The notes under the pieces are model-generated. The model had not been told where the DNA came from and did not search any database. It saw nothing but the letters and a program-made list of their open reading frames with translations. From Arthrobacter sp. ISL-95 (lineage in GTDB: Bacteria > Actinomycetota > Actinomycetes > Actinomycetales > Micrococcaceae), in assembly GCF_018613695.1 (NCBI RefSeq), contig NZ_JAGGPR010000006.1, positions 62,001 through 126,000 on the forward strand: a DNA stretch of 64,000 bases. Reading direction: 5' to 3'. Position 1 is the stretch's first letter, and each line of letters starts with the position of its first letter. Position numbers and translations under genes: made by a program. Shown here piece by piece: positions 33,071 through 42,046 of this stretch.

Positions 33071-34315
33071 TCAGGAAGCTGGCCGGCCCGGCCATTCTTT
33101 ACCTGCCCACGGGTCGTAGTCCACGATGAGGTCCTCTTGGCGCGGACGCCGGTCTTCGGGGATGTGCTGAAGGTTTACCCGTACGCGGTACCAGAGCGAG
33201 CTCGAGCCCCGCATCCCGTCTATGAGGACGTCGGCAGGATGCAGCAGGGAAACAACATCCTGGTGGCGGGCCTTCCACTCATCCAGAGCCGCCTGGGCCT
33301 CGGGCTTGGTCTTGCTGCGGGCAACCTCGATGAGCGGCATCACCGAGACCCGGCGACCTGATCCATCTCCGCTCTTGGGCGCTTTCTCGGCGGGTCCAAG
33401 CTCGGTAGCCAAGGCAAGCAGTCCGTCGAGTGAGCCGGCCGCGTCGTCGATTCCTGCGTGTGGGTCTCCCAGCGCAGCGTAACGTGCCGGTACTGATTGG
33501 ACTGTGAACTGCTCTGGCCGCGCGGAGCGCACTTCTTGCCAAGTGAGCGGGGTTGAGACGCGGGCGTCGGGGCGGGAACGAACCGAGTATGCTGAGGCCA
33601 CGGTGCGGTCTTTGGCATTTTGGTTGAAGTCCACAAAAACGCTCTCACCGCGTTCTTCCTTCCACCATTTGGCTGTTGCCAGTCCCGGCGCGCGATTTTC
33701 CACCTCGCGGGCAAGGGTTTCGGCGGCGAGGCGCACCTCCCGGTATGACCATCGGGGTTCGATGCGGACCAGGATGTGGAGTCCACGGGAGCCACTCGTC
33801 TTAGGCCACCCCACCAGCCCGACGTCGTCCAGAACCTCCTGGGCTACATAGGCGGTGTCCACAATCCGGGACCAGCCGACCCCAGGCATGGGGTCCAGGT
33901 CCACCCGCAGTTCGTCGGGGTGATCAAGGTCCTCAGCGCGCACCGGGTGCGGATTAAGGTCCAGGCATCCCAGGTTCACCACCCATGCAAGGCCGGCAGC
34001 ATCCCGGATCACCGTTTCCTCGGCGGAGGTACCGGAGGAGTAATGGAGGGTTGCCGTATCAATAAAGCCAGGGTGATTTTCGGGTACGCGTTTCTGGAAG
34101 AACGGTTCGGCGTCGATGCCCTTGGGGAAGCGCTTGAGCACCATGGGGCGGCCGCCTGCTCCACGCAGTGCCCCTTCCGCGACGGCGAGGTAGTACTTCA
34201 CCAAGTCAAGCTTGGTCACCCCCGGCTCGGGAAATACCACCTTGTCCGGGTTGGAGATACGGACCTCTTGGCCGGCAATATCAAGGATCTCAGCCGGGGG
34301 CTTCGACGGGTTCAT
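33071..34315 (-). CDS. LigD-type DNA polymerase (NHEJ polymerase domain)
   Basis: A 414-residue protein corresponding to the primase-polymerase domain of LigD. ELRVDLDPMPGVGW carries the metal-binding D-x-D, and KTSGSRGLHILVR and DFNQNAKDRTVASAYSVR are conserved in the family. It adds nucleotides at double-strand break ends in non-homologous end joining. In some bacteria this domain is encoded alone; no Ku, ligase or nuclease partner is in the window. The last 110 residues are less conserved and contain a WYRVRVNLQHIPEDRRPRQE motif. Confidence 0.85.
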   Translation of the reverse strand: MNPSKPPAEILDIAGQEVRISNPDKVVFPEPGVTKLDLVKYYLAVAEGALRGAGGRPMVLKRFPKGIDAEPFFQKRVPENHPGFIDTATLHYSSGTSAEETVIRDAAGLAWVVNLGCLDLNPHPVRAEDLDHPDELRVDLDPMPGVGWSRIVDTAYVAQEVLDDVGLVGWPKTSGSRGLHILVRIEPRWSYREVRLAAETLAREVENRAPGLATAKWWKEERGESVFVDFNQNAKDRTVASAYSVRSRPDARVSTPLTWQEVRSARPEQFTVQSVPARYAALGDPHAGIDDAAGSLDGLLALATELGPAEKAPKSGDGSGRRVSVMPLIEVARSKTKPEAQAALDEWKARHQDVVSLLHPADVLIDGMRGSSSLWYRVRVNLQHIPEDRRPRQEDLIVDYDPWAGKEWPGRPAS

Positions 34316-34430
34316 GCGGCAACGCTAGCAATTAACAGCCTTCCCAGCCAGAGCCCCGTACAGGAAAAAACATAAAAGGGCTGCGACATCGCCCCACCCA
34401 ATTCGGTAACTGGCTTTAAAAATATAAGTA

Positions 34431-34449
34431 GGTATGGTGTTCTCATACC
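34431..34449. repeat. Small inverted repeat in the upstream region of the 44-residue gene
   Basis: GGTATG (34431-34436) and CATACC (34444-34449) form a 6-7-6 inverted repeat within an unusually AT-rich stretch (TTAAAAATATAAG just before). It lies 22 bases upstream of the start of the small basic gene and might be an operator. Confidence 0.4.
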
Positions 34450-34470
34450 GAGAATATTGAAGGAGAGATA

Positions 34471-34605
34471 ATGTCCGGCAAATCATCGAGTAGTGGCAAG
34501 TCGAAGAAGACGGGGAAGACCATTCTGGAGAAACGGGCGGAAAAGAGGGCGAAGGCCGAAGGCAGCGAAAATCTCTTTTCCAAGCCAAGGAAAAACCACC
34601 GCTAG
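34471..34605 (+). CDS. Small basic Lys/Ser-rich protein, 44 residues
   Basis: A short reading frame not covered by longer ones: ATG 34471 to TAG 34605, preceded by the near-perfect ribosome site AAGGAGAGATA. The protein begins MSGKSSSSGKSKKTGKT and ends SKPRKNHR; about a third is Lys or Arg. I do not recognise a family. The strong ribosome site and the composition argue that it is real. It might bind nucleic acid or ribosomes, as many small basic proteins do, but there is no direct evidence. Confidence 0.65.
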   Translation: MSGKSSSSGKSKKTGKTILEKRAEKRAKAEGSENLFSKPRKNHR

Positions 34606-34715
34606 CGGCCACGTAGCTGCGGCACGGCGGCATAAGAGCTACGAGCGACGCAGCCGACCGTCATTTCCTGCCGGAAAGGGCGGCGGTTGCTGTGAAGAAA
34701 TGGAACCTTTAAGTC

Positions 34716-35066
34716 ATGCGGCAATTAATAACTACGCTCATTGTTCCTGCGCGCCTTAATGAGGTAATTCGAGTCGAACGAATTGAGGCTTCCATGGAAA
34801 ACCATCAGTCTCTGGTGGAGGGGAATATCGAAGCCATTTCCGGACGTGGCTGGCATGTTCTTCTTAATGACCAGGCAAGGCACATTCCTTTGCTACTGAA
34901 CCCGCGGGCTGAAGTCTTGATTCGGGAAGCGGGCATTCCCATGGAGGACACTGTTAGTGGCACGGCTGTTTTCCTCGGTCATCGGAGCAGCGGCAGCGAC
35001 GCAGATGTGCCGGAACATCTGGTGAGTGTGGCGGAGCGACTGTTCGGGACTCGGCTGGCAGCTTAA
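34716..35066 (+). CDS. DUF3846-like protein
   Basis: A 116-residue soluble protein resembling DUF3846 (TLIVPARLNEVIRVERIEAS, then EGNIEAI and IREAGIPMEDTVSGTAVFLG). DUF3846 proteins are short, often found on plasmids or phages as well as chromosomes, and have no assigned function. The AT-rich codons near the start differ from the neighbours. The upstream ribosome site is weak (GGAACC). A shorter start at Met27 is possible but would remove the conserved N-terminal strand. Confidence 0.7.
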   Translation: MRQLITTLIVPARLNEVIRVERIEASMENHQSLVEGNIEAISGRGWHVLLNDQARHIPLLLNPRAEVLIREAGIPMEDTVSGTAVFLGHRSSGSDADVPEHLVSVAERLFGTRLAA

Positions 35067-35154
35067 GCCGCGGGCATTCCCAGGTGGGGCTTGGACAGGC
35101 CGACTATATTTGGCCCTGTCAGCCCACCACCACCATTGAGGGAGCTTGCACACT

Positions 35155-36903
35155 ATGGCCAAGGAACTTGCCACCCAACTCATTGAACAACTCCAAGCTG
35201 CCGGGGTGCAGCGGATCTACGGAATCGTTGGCGACAGCCTGAATCCAATCGTGGACGCTGTCCGGCAAACAGGAGGCTCTGCGAAAGGCGGAATTGACTG
35301 GATCCACGTGCGTCATGAGGAAGCAGCCGCCTTTGCTGCTGCTGCGGAGGCGCAACTGACGGGTAAGTTGGCTGTCTGCGCGGGGTCATGCGGCCCCGGC
35401 AACCTGCACCTGATCAATGGGCTCTATGACGCCAACCGCACCGGAGCGCCGGTGCTCGCCATCGCCTCACACATCCCCAGCAAGCAAATTGGCAGCGGCT
35501 TCTTCCAGGAAACCCATCCGGACCGGCTTTTCAATGAGTGCTCTGTGTATTCGGAGATGATCAGTACCGCCGAGCAAGCACCGCGGGTGATGCACAGTGC
35601 CATCCAGAACGCCATAGGTCTTGGGGGAGTCGCAGTTGTCACCCTGCCCGGCGACATCGCCGGACTTGAAGCCTCGGCGCCAACTCCACTTCCGGCCACG
35701 TTCCGACCAGCCGCCTTGGTTCCGGATCCGGAGAGTGTCCGCGAACTGGCCGATGCCATTAACGACGCCGGTAAGGTTGCCATTTTTGCCGGCGCCGGCG
35801 TCGAAGGCGCCCACAGTGAACTGAGGGCCCTGGCTGAACTGGTCAACGCACCCATAGGTCATTCCCTGCGGGGCAAAGACTTCGTCCAGTACAACAATCC
35901 TTTCGATATTGGCATGACCGGGCTGCTCGGCTATGGAGCGGCGGCGGAGGGCATTGAAGACGCGGACCTGCTGATACTGCTCGGCACCGACTTTCCCTAT
36001 GACCAGTTTCTGCCCGATACCCGGACAGCCCAAGTGGACCGGGCCGCACAGCGGCTGGGGAGGCGGACCGACGTCGACATTGCCGTCCACGGCGACGTGC
36101 TGCCAACCTTAACGGCCCTGCTGCCGTTGGTGACGCCGAAGAAGAGCCGACGTTTCCTTGACCAGATGCTGAAGAAGCATGACCGTTTGATGAACAAGGC
36201 CGTGGGCGCCTACACGCGCAAGGTGGAGAAGAAGCAGCCTATCCACCCCGAGTACGCCGCTTCGCTTCTGGACCAGATTGCGGCGGAAGACGCAATCTTC
36301 ACAGCGGATACCGGTATGTGCAACGTCTGGACTGCGCGCTATATCAACCCGCTGGGCACCCGTCGGCTGATTGGCTCGTTCCTCCACGGGTCCATGGCCA
36401 ACGCCCTTCCGCACGCCATTGGCGCGCAGGTGGCCTTTCCCGGACGGCAGGTCATTTCCGTCTCGGGCGACGGCGGCCTGTCCATGCTGCTGGGTGAGCT
36501 CATCACGGTGGCCGCGCACCAGTTGCCGGTGAACGTGGTGGTGTTCAACAACTCCACGCTGGGCATGGTGAAACTCGAAATGCTGGTTGACGGGCTACCG
36601 GATTTCGGTGTGGACGTGCCGGACGCCAACTACGCAGCGGTGGCAGAATCCCTGGGTTTCCACGCTGTGCGCGTCACGGATCCGGCAGACATTGAGGCAG
36701 CCTACCGGGCGGCGTTCGCGCACCCTGGTCCGTCGTTGGTGGAGCTCATCACTGACCCCAATGCCCTGTCCATCCCGCCAAAAATCTCGGGTTCCCAAGT
36801 CATCGGATTCGCTACGGCCATGTCCAAAGTGGTTCTGAACCGCGGCGCCGGGGAAGCTGTCAGCATGGCGCGAAGCAACCTGCGGAATATTCCCCGACGC
36901 TAG
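35155..36903 (+). CDS. poxB: Pyruvate oxidase/dehydrogenase (ThDP- and FAD-dependent)
   Basis: A 582-residue thiamine-diphosphate enzyme of the PoxB type that converts pyruvate to acetate and CO2 with electrons to quinone. Glu in VRHEEAAAFAA activates the cofactor; the ThDP-Mg motif runs GDGGLSMLLGEL to VFNNSTLG (about residues 442-470). The middle domain holds the FAD site (FAGAGVEGA). The start ATG 35155 has GGGAG 10 bases upstream; an in-frame TTG at 35146 is possible. The stop TAG abuts the stop of the convergent uvrA-like gene with no spacer. Confidence 0.85.
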   Translation: MAKELATQLIEQLQAAGVQRIYGIVGDSLNPIVDAVRQTGGSAKGGIDWIHVRHEEAAAFAAAAEAQLTGKLAVCAGSCGPGNLHLINGLYDANRTGAPVLAIASHIPSKQIGSGFFQETHPDRLFNECSVYSEMISTAEQAPRVMHSAIQNAIGLGGVAVVTLPGDIAGLEASAPTPLPATFRPAALVPDPESVRELADAINDAGKVAIFAGAGVEGAHSELRALAELVNAPIGHSLRGKDFVQYNNPFDIGMTGLLGYGAAAEGIEDADLLILLGTDFPYDQFLPDTRTAQVDRAAQRLGRRTDVDIAVHGDVLPTLTALLPLVTPKKSRRFLDQMLKKHDRLMNKAVGAYTRKVEKKQPIHPEYAASLLDQIAAEDAIFTADTGMCNVWTARYINPLGTRRLIGSFLHGSMANALPHAIGAQVAFPGRQVISVSGDGGLSMLLGELITVAAHQLPVNVVVFNNSTLGMVKLEMLVDGLPDFGVDVPDANYAAVAESLGFHAVRVTDPADIEAAYRAAFAHPGPSLVELITDPNALSIPPKISGSQVIGFATAMSKVVLNRGAGEAVSMARSNLRNIPRR

Positions 36904-39459
36904 CTACAGTCGGCAAGCGGCAGCAAGAAACGGTGCTGTCCGGCTTACTTGGGAACCCGCGACGACGGCTGGCGGGCCGGCGGCCATGATCTTGCCGCCG
37001 GCGTCGCCGCCGCCCGGGCCCAGATCAATCACCCAGTCAGCACCTGCCACGACGTCCATCTCGTGCTCCACCACAATGACCGTGTTGCCGGCATCCACCA
37101 GCTTGTGCAATTGGGCCATCAGGAGTTGGACGTCTGCCGGGTGCAGGCCTGTGGTGGGCTCATCCAGCAGATAGAGGGTGTGGCCGCGTTGGATGCGCTG
37201 CAGCTCGGTGGCAAGTTTGATGCGCTGTGCTTCGCCGCCGGAAAGCTCCGTGGCAGGCTGGCCCAGGCGCAGATAGCCCAAGCCCACCTCGCGAAGGGTT
37301 TGGAGGCTGCGGGCGACGCCCGGGAGATCAGCCAGGAACTCGGACGCGGCATTCACGGTCATGTCCAGGACCTCGGCAATATCGCGTCCGCGGTAGGTGA
37401 CTTCCAAGGTTTCGGGATTGAATCTTGAACCGTGGCATTCGGGGCAGGGACCGTAACTCCCCGGCAGAAACAGCAACTCCACGGAAACAAAGCCTTCGCC
37501 CAGGCACGTTTCGCAGCGGCCCCCGGCCACGTTGAAGGAGAACCTTCCTGCGCCGAAGCCACGCGAGCGTGCTTCTTCGGTGGCTGCGAACTCCTTCCGG
37601 ACTCCGTCGAAGAGCCCTGTGTAAGTGGCCAGGTTGGAGCGAGGCGTCCGGCCAATGGGCTTTTGGTCCACCTTGACGAGGCGATCCAGCTGGTGGAGCC
37701 CGGAAACCAAGCCCACAGCGTCGGGCGTCTGTTGGGTGTCTGACTCGAGAGCTTCCGGATGCAGCGCGGCCGCCACCACCTCGGCGAGAACGTGACTGAC
37801 CAAAGTGGACTTGCCCGAGCCTGAGACGCCCGTCACGGCTGTCAGCACACCCAAAGGAAACTCGGCCTGGACGTCACAAAGGTTGTGCCTGTTGATGTTG
37901 CGAAGTGTGAGCCACTCTTTGGGCGGCCGGGGTGCTGTGTGCCGACGCGCCCTGACCGATGGAAGATGTTTATTAGGGGTCAGCGGGTATTCAGGGAACA
38001 GGAAGGGTCGCGTCACGGAATCCTTTACATCTGCCAGCCCAGCCACGGGGCCGCTGTAGAGGATTTGCCCACCGCCCTCGCCTGCATGCGGCCCAACATC
38101 GACCAACCAGTCGGCTGCCCGGACAAGATCCATGTTGTGCTCCACTACGAACACGGAGTTTCCGGAGCTCTTCAGCTGGTCCAGTACTGCCAGTAGCGGC
38201 TCGGCGTCGGCCGGGTGAAGCCCGGCGGATGGTTCGTCCAGCACGTAGATGACGCCGAAGAGTCCTGACCGCAGCTGCGTGGCTATGCGGAGACGCTGCA
38301 TTTCGCCAGGGGAGAGGGTTGGCGTCGGTCTGCCCAGGGCGAGATAACCCAGGCCAAGGTCCAGGAGTACCGTGACCCGGCTCAAGAGGTCTCGGGTGAT
38401 AGCGACGGCCACTTCGTTGGCTTCACCGGAGGTCTGGGTCCTGGAGGCTGTGCCGGACGCCGTCAACTCCGTGGTGGGTGCAATGATGGCGGCCAGCTCG
38501 GTCATCGGCAGGGCATTGAGCTCGGCGATGGTCTTTCCGGCGAAGGTGACGGCAAGCGCTTCCGGGCGGAGGCCGCTGCCACCACACTGCGGGCACTGGC
38601 CCGTTTCCATGAAGCGCAACACCCTGTCACGCATGGTGGAACTTTTCGAGTCGGCCAGGGTGTGGAGCACGTAGCTTTTGGCGCTCCAGAACCGGCCCTT
38701 GTACGGCTTGGCAACCCGGTCCCTTTGCGGTGTCACTTCCACCACCGGCTGCTCATCGGTGAAGAGAATCCAGTTGCGATCCTTCTTGGACAACTGCCGC
38801 CACGGCGTGTCGACGTCGTAGCCCAAGTGGGTAAGGATGTCACGGAGATTTTTGCTTTGCCAGGCACCGGGCCATGCGGCGATCGCACCGTCCCGGATAC
38901 TCAGGGAAGGATCGGGAACCAAAGACTCCTCCGTGACGGTGTGGGCCACACCCAGCCCGTGGCACTCAGGACAGGCGCCGGCGGCCGTATTGGGGGAGAA
39001 AGCGTCGGAGTCCAACTGCGGGACACCTTCCGGATAACGGCCGGCACGGGAGAAGAGCATCCGCAGCGAGTTGGACAGCGTCGTCAGCGTGCCAACACTG
39101 GAACGGGCGGTTGCTGTGCCCCGGCGTTGTTGAAGTGCGACGGCGGGCGGCAGCCCCGTGATCGATTCCACCTTGGGATTGTGTCCCTGTTGGATGAGGC
39201 GGCGGGCGTAGGGGGCCACGGATTCGAAGTAGCGTCGCTGTGCTTCGGCAAAGATGGTGCCGAACGCCAAAGACGACTTTCCAGACCCTGAAACTCCGGT
39301 GAACGCGACGATTACGTCACGTGGCACATTCACATCCACATTGCGGAGGTTGTTCTCGCGGGCCCCACGGACCCTGACGAAGCCGTCCTCGGCATCAGCA
39401 ACAGGGAACGTGGGTTGGTGGGGATCGGTCCGCCGGTCAACTGTCAGATTACTGTCCAT
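36904..39459 (-). CDS. UvrA2-type ATP-binding protein
   Basis: An 851-residue UvrA homologue, about 100 residues shorter than true UvrA (~950), which fits the UvrA2 class. Two ABC domains: Walker [14 protein letters not shown] and [14 protein letters not shown]; signatures [11 protein letters not shown] and [15 protein letters not shown]. Zinc-finger cysteines are [26 protein letters not shown] and CPECHGSRF. UvrA2 proteins are linked to DNA-damage or drug resistance. The start ATG 39459 is the first with a conserved downstream sequence; a longer frame to 39507 exists. It ends against the poxB stop. Confidence 0.82.
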   Translation of the reverse strand: MDSNLTVDRRTDPHQPTFPVADAEDGFVRVRGARENNLRNVDVNVPRDVIVAFTGVSGSGKSSLAFGTIFAEAQRRYFESVAPYARRLIQQGHNPKVESITGLPPAVALQQRRGTATARSSVGTLTTLSNSLRMLFSRAGRYPEGVPQLDSDAFSPNTAAGACPECHGLGVAHTVTEESLVPDPSLSIRDGAIAAWPGAWQSKNLRDILTHLGYDVDTPWRQLSKKDRNWILFTDEQPVVEVTPQRDRVAKPYKGRFWSAKSYVLHTLADSKSSTMRDRVLRFMETGQCPQCGGSGLRPEALAVTFAGKTIAELNALPMTELAAIIAPTTELTASGTASRTQTSGEANEVAVAITRDLLSRVTVLLDLGLGYLALGRPTPTLSPGEMQRLRIATQLRSGLFGVIYVLDEPSAGLHPADAEPLLAVLDQLKSSGNSVFVVEHNMDLVRAADWLVDVGPHAGEGGGQILYSGPVAGLADVKDSVTRPFLFPEYPLTPNKHLPSVRARRHTAPRPPKEWLTLRNINRHNLCDVQAEFPLGVLTAVTGVSGSGKSTLVSHVLAEVVAAALHPEALESDTQQTPDAVGLVSGLHQLDRLVKVDQKPIGRTPRSNLATYTGLFDGVRKEFAATEEARSRGFGAGRFSFNVAGGRCETCLGEGFVSVELLFLPGSYGPCPECHGSRFNPETLEVTYRGRDIAEVLDMTVNAASEFLADLPGVARSLQTLREVGLGYLRLGQPATELSGGEAQRIKLATELQRIQRGHTLYLLDEPTTGLHPADVQLLMAQLHKLVDAGNTVIVVEHEMDVVAGADWVIDLGPGGGDAGGKIMAAGPPAVVAGSQVSRTAPFLAAACRL

Positions 39460-39584
39460 TGATACGACTCTATCCGCGTCCGCACCGGTACGCCTGGCCA
39501 CCACCACGGTATGGGACCATCAAGTAGCTTCCGGATGGTCCCGGCAGTGAAGTTGGCTTTGATTGTCTCGTTGGGGGAAGACTC

Positions 39585-40802
39585 ATGATCAGAAGAATTT
39601 TGTGCGCCTCGTTTCTTGCTGCCGCTCTGGCAGCGGCGTCGCTGGTGTTCGCGATGCCGGCCGAAGCGGGCTCGCAAGTGTACAACCCATGCCAGCGACT
39701 CAGCGCCGGGCAGGTGAAATTCCCGTCCTACGGAGCCAATCGCGTCACCTTCGCCACGGCGACGGACCGTTCACAGTCGGCCGTGCTCATCACCGGATGT
39801 GTCCGATCCGGCAGCGGGTACGTGCAGGAATGGCAAACCACCGGATTCGCCGGATCCAAGGGGTTTTCAGCCCAGAACCTCGCATGGGAAGATTCCTGGA
39901 AGTCTCCCACCGGAAGCTTCAGTTTCACAGAGGCCCTGGGTCGATCCAATCCGGGAACCGCGTTGAAGTACTACTCAGTGAACCCCAATTCCCGCTGGGG
40001 CGGAGAGCATGGGCCCACCTATAACCAGTACTTCGAAGGGGCCGGGGGTGAGTCCGATGAGAACCTTTGGACCTACATGAACCAAGGCTTCTACGAGCAA
40101 GCCGCGGTGATCAACTGGAACCGCTACCCGGACATGCCTACTGTCCAGGGGGCATCCTTTGCGATCTTTTTCCATGCAGGCAACGTGCCCAGCGCGGGCT
40201 GCATCTCTACGAATTTGGGCACCGTAACCCAGCTCTTGAAAACCAACCGACCCGGTGATCGGATCATCATGGGAGCAGTGGACGACGTCTTCACTCCCTA
40301 CAGCAGTTCGCCGTTCGGGGCGATCACCAACAAGTATGCTGCCCTCGGTGGGCCTGCCTTCGCAGGGGGCCCCGTGAGTCATGAAATGTATGGACTCAAG
40401 AACGGCGGAGCGGGGCAGGCGTACCAGAACGGTTCCATCCATTGGGGCGGCAGCACAGGGGTGCACATCAGCATGGGCGCCATCCGTGCTGCCTGGGGTG
40501 CCACCGGATTCGAAAAGGGCTACCTCGGTTACCCCACCACAGACGAAATTCCCGGCATGGCCCAGGGCGGCATCGGTCAGGCCTATGAAGGTGGCTCCAT
40601 CTACTTCACCCCAGCCACGGGAGCCCACGTCAGCACGGGAGCCATCAGAAGCCTATGGGCCAAGCACGGCTACGAAAAGGGCAAACTCGGTTACCCCACC
40701 TCGGATGAGTACGTTTCCGCCGGCGCCGTGGTCCAGAACTACCAGGGCGGTATCATCACTTGGTTCGGTTCCAGTGGCAGCGTAGTTCTCAAAGCCGGCT
40801 AG
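39585..40802 (+). CDS. Secreted YkuD-like protein with LGFP repeats
   Basis: A 405-residue exported protein. Signal peptide: MIRRILCASF, hydrophobic core, cleavage near AEAG (about residue 29). Residues 50-240 look like an L,D-transpeptidase (YkuD-like) catalytic fold with His197 in FFHAGN and Cys206 in SAGCIS. Residues 255-400 carry three LGFP repeats (for example GAIRAAWGATGFEKGYLGYP and GAIRSLWAKHGYEKGKLGYP). LGFP repeats bind wall arabinogalactan or mycolate in relatives. It probably acts on the cell wall. Its stop shares the bases CTAG with the stop of the convergent M20 gene. Confidence 0.8.
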   Translation: MIRRILCASFLAAALAAASLVFAMPAEAGSQVYNPCQRLSAGQVKFPSYGANRVTFATATDRSQSAVLITGCVRSGSGYVQEWQTTGFAGSKGFSAQNLAWEDSWKSPTGSFSFTEALGRSNPGTALKYYSVNPNSRWGGEHGPTYNQYFEGAGGESDENLWTYMNQGFYEQAAVINWNRYPDMPTVQGASFAIFFHAGNVPSAGCISTNLGTVTQLLKTNRPGDRIIMGAVDDVFTPYSSSPFGAITNKYAALGGPAFAGGPVSHEMYGLKNGGAGQAYQNGSIHWGGSTGVHISMGAIRAAWGATGFEKGYLGYPTTDEIPGMAQGGIGQAYEGGSIYFTPATGAHVSTGAIRSLWAKHGYEKGKLGYPTSDEYVSAGAVVQNYQGGIITWFGSSGSVVLKAG

Positions 40803-42046
40803 CCCAGCTCGCCCTGAAGCAGACGACGTGTCACTTCGGCGAGCAACTCCACACCACGCAGCGCATCTTCATCCCTGGTGTACTCGGCCTCATTATGCGA
40901 GATTCCCTCCACGCTGGGGACGAACAGCATGACCGTGGGAACCACGTCCTTCATGTTGGTGGAATCGTGTCCGGCCACGGTCATGATGTTGCTGTGGGTG
41001 AAGCCCAGACGTTCAGCGCTTGCCACACCCAAGGCCACACCCTCCGGCTGGTAGGCAACCAAGCTCCAGTGATGCGTCAGTTCCATGCCGATGTCCGTAC
41101 GGGACCGGTCACTGGCCTCGCCTGCCCATTTCCCCAGAAGGTCTACTGCACGGGCAAGGACCTCCTCATCAGGGGACCGGAGATCAAGGTTCATGGTGAC
41201 CTGCCTGGCAATGGTGACCGGTGAGTTGGGAAGGACGTACAGCTCGGACACGGAAGTGTGCAACAGGCCGGGGTCAAACTCGGCGGCCAGTTCCCGGGCA
41301 GCGGCGATCAGCAGTGCGGCACCGTAGAGGGCGTCCCGACGATCCTCCATGCGTGTGGCACCGGTGTGGGATTGGGCTCCATCCACTGTTACCCGGAACT
41401 TGCTGGCCGCCCACGTGCGGTCAACCAACCCCACCTGCGTGCCGCTCTCTTCGAGGTTCCTGCCTTGTTCAATATGTATTTCGGCGTAGAGGGCGACGCT
41501 ATTGAGGGTTGGTGCGGTACCGTCCGGGAGAAGGTGCCCACCGGACAAGGCCTCGGCCACAGTGGTTCCGCTGTGATCCGTTGTAGCCAATGCGTCCTTG
41601 AGTGGAATTTTCCCCGTAAAGACCGAGCTTCCCATCATGCTGGGTGCGAACCGGCTTCCTTCCTCGTTGAACCAGTTGACCACGGCAAGGTTGTAGACAG
41701 GGCTCAGCATCCGCGTCCGGGCTTCAGCTGCCACGACGCTGGCGGCGGAGGCCGCAGCAAGCACCCCGTAGGCGCCGTCAAATTTTCCGGCCAGGGGTTG
41801 TGAATCAAGGTGGGACCCCAGCAGAACGTAGGGGGCTCCCGGAACCAGCTCGATGGTACCGAACTGGTTTCCAACCTCGTCCACTGACTCCGTGTAGCCG
41901 TTCCGGGCCAACCACTCTCCAAACCACTGACGGGTACCGTGGTCTGCCGGGGTACCGGCCTGCCGGTCCACGCCACCACCATTGGTGGCGCCAAAGGAGG
42001 ACATTTCTGCGAAGTCGTCCAGGAAATCGGGGAAGGTGCTGGTCAT
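40799..42046 (-). CDS. M20-family N-carbamoyl-amino-acid/allantoate-type amidohydrolase
   Basis: A 415-residue zinc hydrolase of the HyuC/AllC branch of M20. Metal-ligand segments: LGSHLDSQPLAGKFDGAYG, NWFNEEGSRFAPSMMGS, EIHIEQGRNLEESG and the C-terminal GISHNEAEY. NMKDVVPTVMLFVPSVEG is typical of this branch. It cleaves C-N bonds of N-carbamoyl or ureido acids. The start overlaps the stop of the next gene upstream (ATGA), so it is translated together with the YtcJ-type hydrolase. Confidence 0.83.
   Translation of the reverse strand: MTSTFPDFLDDFAEMSSFGATNGGGVDRQAGTPADHGTRQWFGEWLARNGYTESVDEVGNQFGTIELVPGAPYVLLGSHLDSQPLAGKFDGAYGVLAAASAASVVAAEARTRMLSPVYNLAVVNWFNEEGSRFAPSMMGSSVFTGKIPLKDALATTDHSGTTVAEALSGGHLLPDGTAPTLNSVALYAEIHIEQGRNLEESGTQVGLVDRTWAASKFRVTVDGAQSHTGATRMEDRRDALYGAALLIAAARELAAEFDPGLLHTSVSELYVLPNSPVTIARQVTMNLDLRSPDEEVLARAVDLLGKWAGEASDRSRTDIGMELTHHWSLVAYQPEGVALGVASAERLGFTHSNIMTVAGHDSTNMKDVVPTVMLFVPSVEGISHNEAEYTRDEDALRGVELLAEVTRRLLQGELG

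Noticed and set aside
34493..34759. 88-codon frame overlapping the 44-residue gene
   Set aside because: Arg-rich shadow frame with no ribosome site; the other frame has AAGGAG and an ATG.
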